NCBI RefSeq assembly: GCF_012328925.1
Contig: NZ_JAAXLS010000020.1
Span: 1-64,000 of the forward strand
DNA length: 64,000 bases
Origin: Amycolatopsis acididurans
GTDB taxonomy: Bacteria > Actinomycetota > Actinomycetes > Mycobacteriales > Pseudonocardiaceae
Direction of reading: 5' to 3'
Part shown: piece after piece, positions 61,671-64,000 of the stretch
Numbering within the stretch: position 1 is the first letter of the stretch
How the letters are laid out: each line of letters begins with the position of its first letter
Notes under the pieces: model-generated
Told to the model about the DNA's origin: nothing
Database searches by the model: none
The model's input: the letters and a program-made list of their open reading frames with translations, nothing else
Translations under genes and position numbers: made by a program

Positions 61671-62891
61671 GTGACTTCGCAGCAGCAAGCGCCGCTCACC
61701 CGGTTTCCCCCGCCGCGGGACCGTCAGTACCCCCTCGACCCCCCGCCCGAATTGCTGCGCCGCCTAGACGAGGAACCCATCAGCAAGATGCAGACCTGGG
61801 ACGGCAAGCAAGTATGGGTGGTAACCCGGTACGAAGACGGCCGGGCCATTCTCGCCGACGAACGGTTCAGCGTCGATCCCACGGTGCCCGGCTTTCCCGA
61901 GAAGAACATCGCCTACCTCAACACGATCGGTCAGGACCGCAATATCCGAACGATCGACAACCCCGAGCACGACCGCCAGAAGCGGATGATGATTCAAGAC
62001 TTCACCGTCAAGCGCGTCGCCGAGATTCGTCCCGCGGTGCAGACGCTGGTCGACCAGCTCATCGACGACATGCTCGAGCGGGAGGCGCCGGTCGACCTGA
62101 TCGAGCACCTTGCCATTCCGGTGCCCACCACTGTCATCTGCGAATTGCTGGGCGTTCCCTATTCCGACCGGGATTTCTTCGGCGAGCGAGCCAAGGCACT
62201 GCTCGCGGCACCGACCGCGGAAGCGGCCAAGGTCGCGGGCGCCGAGATGACCGAGTACGTCGAGCATCTCATCGACCTGAAGATCGCCAAGGCCGGCAAC
62301 GATCTGGTGAGCCGGATGGTGCACCAGCATGTGCTACCCGGAACCTACGCCCGCGCCGACCTGGTGAGCCTGTGCCGCCTGCTCCTGACCGCCGGTCACG
62401 ACACCACGACCGGCATGATCGGGCTCAGCGTGCTGGCCCTGCTGCGGCATCCTGACCAGCTGCGCGAACTCAAAGAGAGCGACGATCCGGCCTTCGTCGC
62501 CAATTGCGTCGAGGAGTTTCTCCGGTACCTCGGCACGACCCACGCCGGGCGACGTCGAGTCGCGCTGACCGACGTCGAGGTCGCGGGACACACCATTCAC
62601 GCCAACGAAGGCGTGATCGTCCTCAACAACGTGATGGACCGCGACGACGCGGTCTTCGCCGACCCGAACCGGCTCGATCTCCATCGCACGAACACCCGTG
62701 TCCACACGGCATTCGGCTATGGCATCCACCAATGCCCTGGGCAACTGCTCGCACGTATGGAACTGCACGTCGTGCACTCGACCCTGTGGAAACGGGTCCC
62801 GACGCTGACCCTCGCGGTACCCATGCAAGAGCTGCACTTCTTCGAGGACGGCTCGAACTACGAAGTGACCACGTTGCCCGTAACCTGGTGA
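61671..62891 (+). CDS. Cytochrome P450 (paralogue of 49483-50709)
   Basis: This is a 406-residue soluble P450: I-helix AGHDTTTG (about 242), ExxR in EEFLRYLG (about 285) and haem loop FGYGIHQCPGQLL (Cys about 348). It shares most blocks with the P450 at 49483-50709 but diverges in the B-C region (MQTWDGKQVWVVTRYEDGR) that shapes the substrate pocket. Different regio- or substrate specificity is therefore plausible. The GTG start has GGAGG at 7 nt. It has no ferredoxin partner in the window. Confidence 0.92.
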   Translation: MTSQQQAPLTRFPPPRDRQYPLDPPPELLRRLDEEPISKMQTWDGKQVWVVTRYEDGRAILADERFSVDPTVPGFPEKNIAYLNTIGQDRNIRTIDNPEHDRQKRMMIQDFTVKRVAEIRPAVQTLVDQLIDDMLEREAPVDLIEHLAIPVPTTVICELLGVPYSDRDFFGERAKALLAAPTAEAAKVAGAEMTEYVEHLIDLKIAKAGNDLVSRMVHQHVLPGTYARADLVSLCRLLLTAGHDTTTGMIGLSVLALLRHPDQLRELKESDDPAFVANCVEEFLRYLGTTHAGRRRVALTDVEVAGHTIHANEGVIVLNNVMDRDDAVFADPNRLDLHRTNTRVHTAFGYGIHQCPGQLLARMELHVVHSTLWKRVPTLTLAVPMQELHFFEDGSNYEVTTLPVTW

Positions 62892-62913
62892 CCTGACAAG
62901 GCAGGAGGCTCAG

Positions 62914-63924
62914 TTGCTTGACAGCGACACAATGCCGACGCGCCAGCTTGGCGAGTTGGTGGTCGGCGCGATCGGACTCGGGTGCACCGCGATGTCGGCC
63001 TGGTACGGCGAAGTCGATCAGCAGGAGGCGGTGAGGGTTCTACGGCGGGCGCATGAGTACGGCGTCACCTTGATCGACACCGCTGACAACTACGGTCCCT
63101 TCACCAGCGAGCAGGCGATCGGCACGATCATCGATGAGATCCGCGACCGGGTCGTCCTGAGCACCAAGGGGGGCCTCTACTTCACCGACCGAACGAACTT
63201 CAAGATGAGCCGCGACGGGTCGCCGGGATACCTGCGGCGGGCACTGGACGCATCGTTGCGGCGCTTGCGGACCGACTACGTCGACCTCTACTACCTGCAT
63301 CGTGTCGATCCGGCGGTTCCGATCGAGGAGAGCATCGGTTTCCTCGCCGAACAGGTGACAGCGGGCAAGATCCGCGCGATCGGACTGTCTGATGTGGACG
63401 TTCCGACACTTGATCGCGCCCACGCCGTCCACCCCATCTCGGCGGTCGAGTCCGAACTGTCGTTGTGGACACGCGAACCGCTGCCCGCCCTCGTTGGCTG
63501 GTGCCGGTCCCACGGCGCGGGGTTCGTACCGTACGCACCACTGGGCCGGGGCTTCCTGGCCGGAAACGTAACCCCGCGAGCGAAATTCGCCAGTGGCGAC
63601 TTCCGCGCCGGCAACCCCCGCTTCACCCCTGAAGCCATCGAGCAGAACATGGTCTATGTCGAGCGGATCCGCGCCATCGCCGACCACCACGGCGTCGCTC
63701 CCGCGGTGATCGCGCTGGCCTGGCTGCTGTCCCAGGCCGAGAACGTCATCCCCATCCCGGGCATGGAAAAGATGGCGTATCTGACCGAGAACATCAAGGC
63801 CGCTGCCCTCAACCTCACGGCTGAGGAACTCCGCGACCTGGACACGCTGCCCCCGGCCTTCGGCAGTCGCTTACAGGCCGACCTTGCCAGCGTTTCGATC
63901 GTGGAGTCCGGTAACCCGCCCTGA
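62914..63924 (+). CDS. Aldo/keto reductase (paralogue of 31260-32222)
   Basis: This is a 336-residue AKR with Asp/Tyr in LIDTADNYGP, Lys in LSTKGG and His in YYLHRVDP. Stretches identical to the 31260-32222 enzyme include VGAIGLGCTAMSAWYG and PIPGMEKMAYL. The TTG start has AGGAGG at 5 nt; an ATG at 62932 is an alternative. It lies 22 bp behind the second P450, so hydroxylation followed by alcohol/ketone interconversion by this enzyme is a natural pair. Confidence 0.87.
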   Translation: MLDSDTMPTRQLGELVVGAIGLGCTAMSAWYGEVDQQEAVRVLRRAHEYGVTLIDTADNYGPFTSEQAIGTIIDEIRDRVVLSTKGGLYFTDRTNFKMSRDGSPGYLRRALDASLRRLRTDYVDLYYLHRVDPAVPIEESIGFLAEQVTAGKIRAIGLSDVDVPTLDRAHAVHPISAVESELSLWTREPLPALVGWCRSHGAGFVPYAPLGRGFLAGNVTPRAKFASGDFRAGNPRFTPEAIEQNMVYVERIRAIADHHGVAPAVIALAWLLSQAENVIPIPGMEKMAYLTENIKAAALNLTAEELRDLDTLPPAFGSRLQADLASVSIVESGNPP

Positions 63925-63956
63925 CCGGGGCCGACGCGGCTGCTGGCGCGACGACG

Positions 63957-64000
63957 CTACTCGGCGGTCGCGGCGTGTTCACGCAGGTATTCCAGATGCT
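63957..64000 (-). CDS. GntR/FCD regulator, C-terminal end (second copy)
   Basis: The last 13 codons and the TAG stop of a minus-strand gene continue past the right edge. The residues HLEYLREHAATAE match the end of the FCD domain of the regulator at 48554-49348 (HLEYLREHVTPPAD), which then runs 18 residues further. It is therefore the tail of a paralogous GntR regulator converging with the aldo/keto reductase gene. Confidence 0.6.
   Translation of the reverse strand, partial: HLEYLREHAATAE

Noticed and set aside
49483-62891. The two similar P450 genes as an assembly duplication
   Set aside because: They differ at many positions along the whole length, have different starts, neighbours and flanking DNA, and so are genuine paralogues.
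1-64000. tRNA, rRNA, CRISPR, insertion sequences, integrase or phage genes
   Set aside because: I found no repeat arrays, terminal inverted repeats with transposases, or structural RNA signatures; intergenic regions are short and explained by promoters or operators.

Overview
The window is high-GC DNA with G/C-rich third codon positions, frequent GTG and TTG starts, ATGA/GTGA stop-start overlaps and strong GGAGG ribosome sites. This is typical of an actinomycete. An F420-type luciferase-family oxidoreductase, a mycofactocin-type SDR, many acyl-CoA dehydrogenases and four TetR regulators fit the Pseudonocardiales/Mycobacteriales range; the genus cannot be named from sequence alone. I saw no rRNA, tRNA, CRISPR array, insertion sequence or phage gene. 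Apart from regulators and transporters, nearly everything is catabolic.

Layout. (1) 1-5,900: an FAD enzyme fragment, acetoacetyl-CoA synthetase, a hotdog thioesterase, an MFS exporter with its TetR gene, and a second TetR gene. (2) 6,015-15,515, plus strand: a three-gene ABC importer (lipoprotein, permease, ATPase) with an FMN alpha-hydroxy-acid oxidase and RidA. Beyond a 51-bp palindrome follow a Rieske oxygenase, an AMP-forming ligase, a double GNAT protein and a second hydroxy-acid oxidase. I cannot match this to a known pathway. (3) 26,527-15,529, minus strand: one long operon with MFS importer, paired MaoC hydratase subunits, two acyl-CoA dehydrogenases, SDR, SnoaL-like protein, Cys-less thiolase-like aldolase plus Zn-ribbon/OB partner, CaiB CoA-transferase, a frameshifted aldehyde dehydrogenase and an SDR. 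It resembles the steroid side-chain (ChsE/ChsH/Ltp2) scheme and faces a divergent TetR gene. (4) 30,487-27,503, minus strand: acyl-CoA dehydrogenase, APH-like kinase and a frameshifted SDR, again with a divergent TetR gene. This is a probable 4-hydroxyacyl-CoA phosphorylation route.

(5) 31,260-64,000 is the most distinctive part: a catabolic island with two paralogous P450s, two paralogous aldo/keto reductases, a FadR-type GntR regulator (48,554-49,348) and the last codons of a second, similar regulator at the right edge. Its largest operon (46,234-33,409) encodes ring or chain degradation through CoA esters: acyl-CoA dehydrogenase, SDR, IpdAB-like pair, acyl-CoA ligase, citryl-CoA-lyase-like protein, BKACE, luciferase-like oxidoreductase, KstD-like flavoprotein, SRPBCC protein, HpcH/HpaI aldolase and a ThDP enzyme. 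Nearby are a 2-oxoglutarate dioxygenase, a homologue of 6-oxocamphor hydrolase with its catalytic residues conserved, a DapA-fold protein lacking the Schiff-base lysine, crotonases, an amidohydrolase, a class II aldolase, and a Liv-type importer whose two permeases and one ATPase are fused into one protein.

Most promoters in this island carry the same GTCnGAC half-site, often over the -10 or -35 element. I therefore read it as one GntR-controlled regulon for import and breakdown of an alicyclic (perhaps terpenoid) ketone: hydroxylation, oxidation to a beta-diketone, hydrolytic ring opening, CoA activation and C-C cleavage. The substrate is inference. Two genes (ALDH 16,314-17,785; SDR 27,503-28,269) carry frameshifts that may be real decay or sequencing errors.
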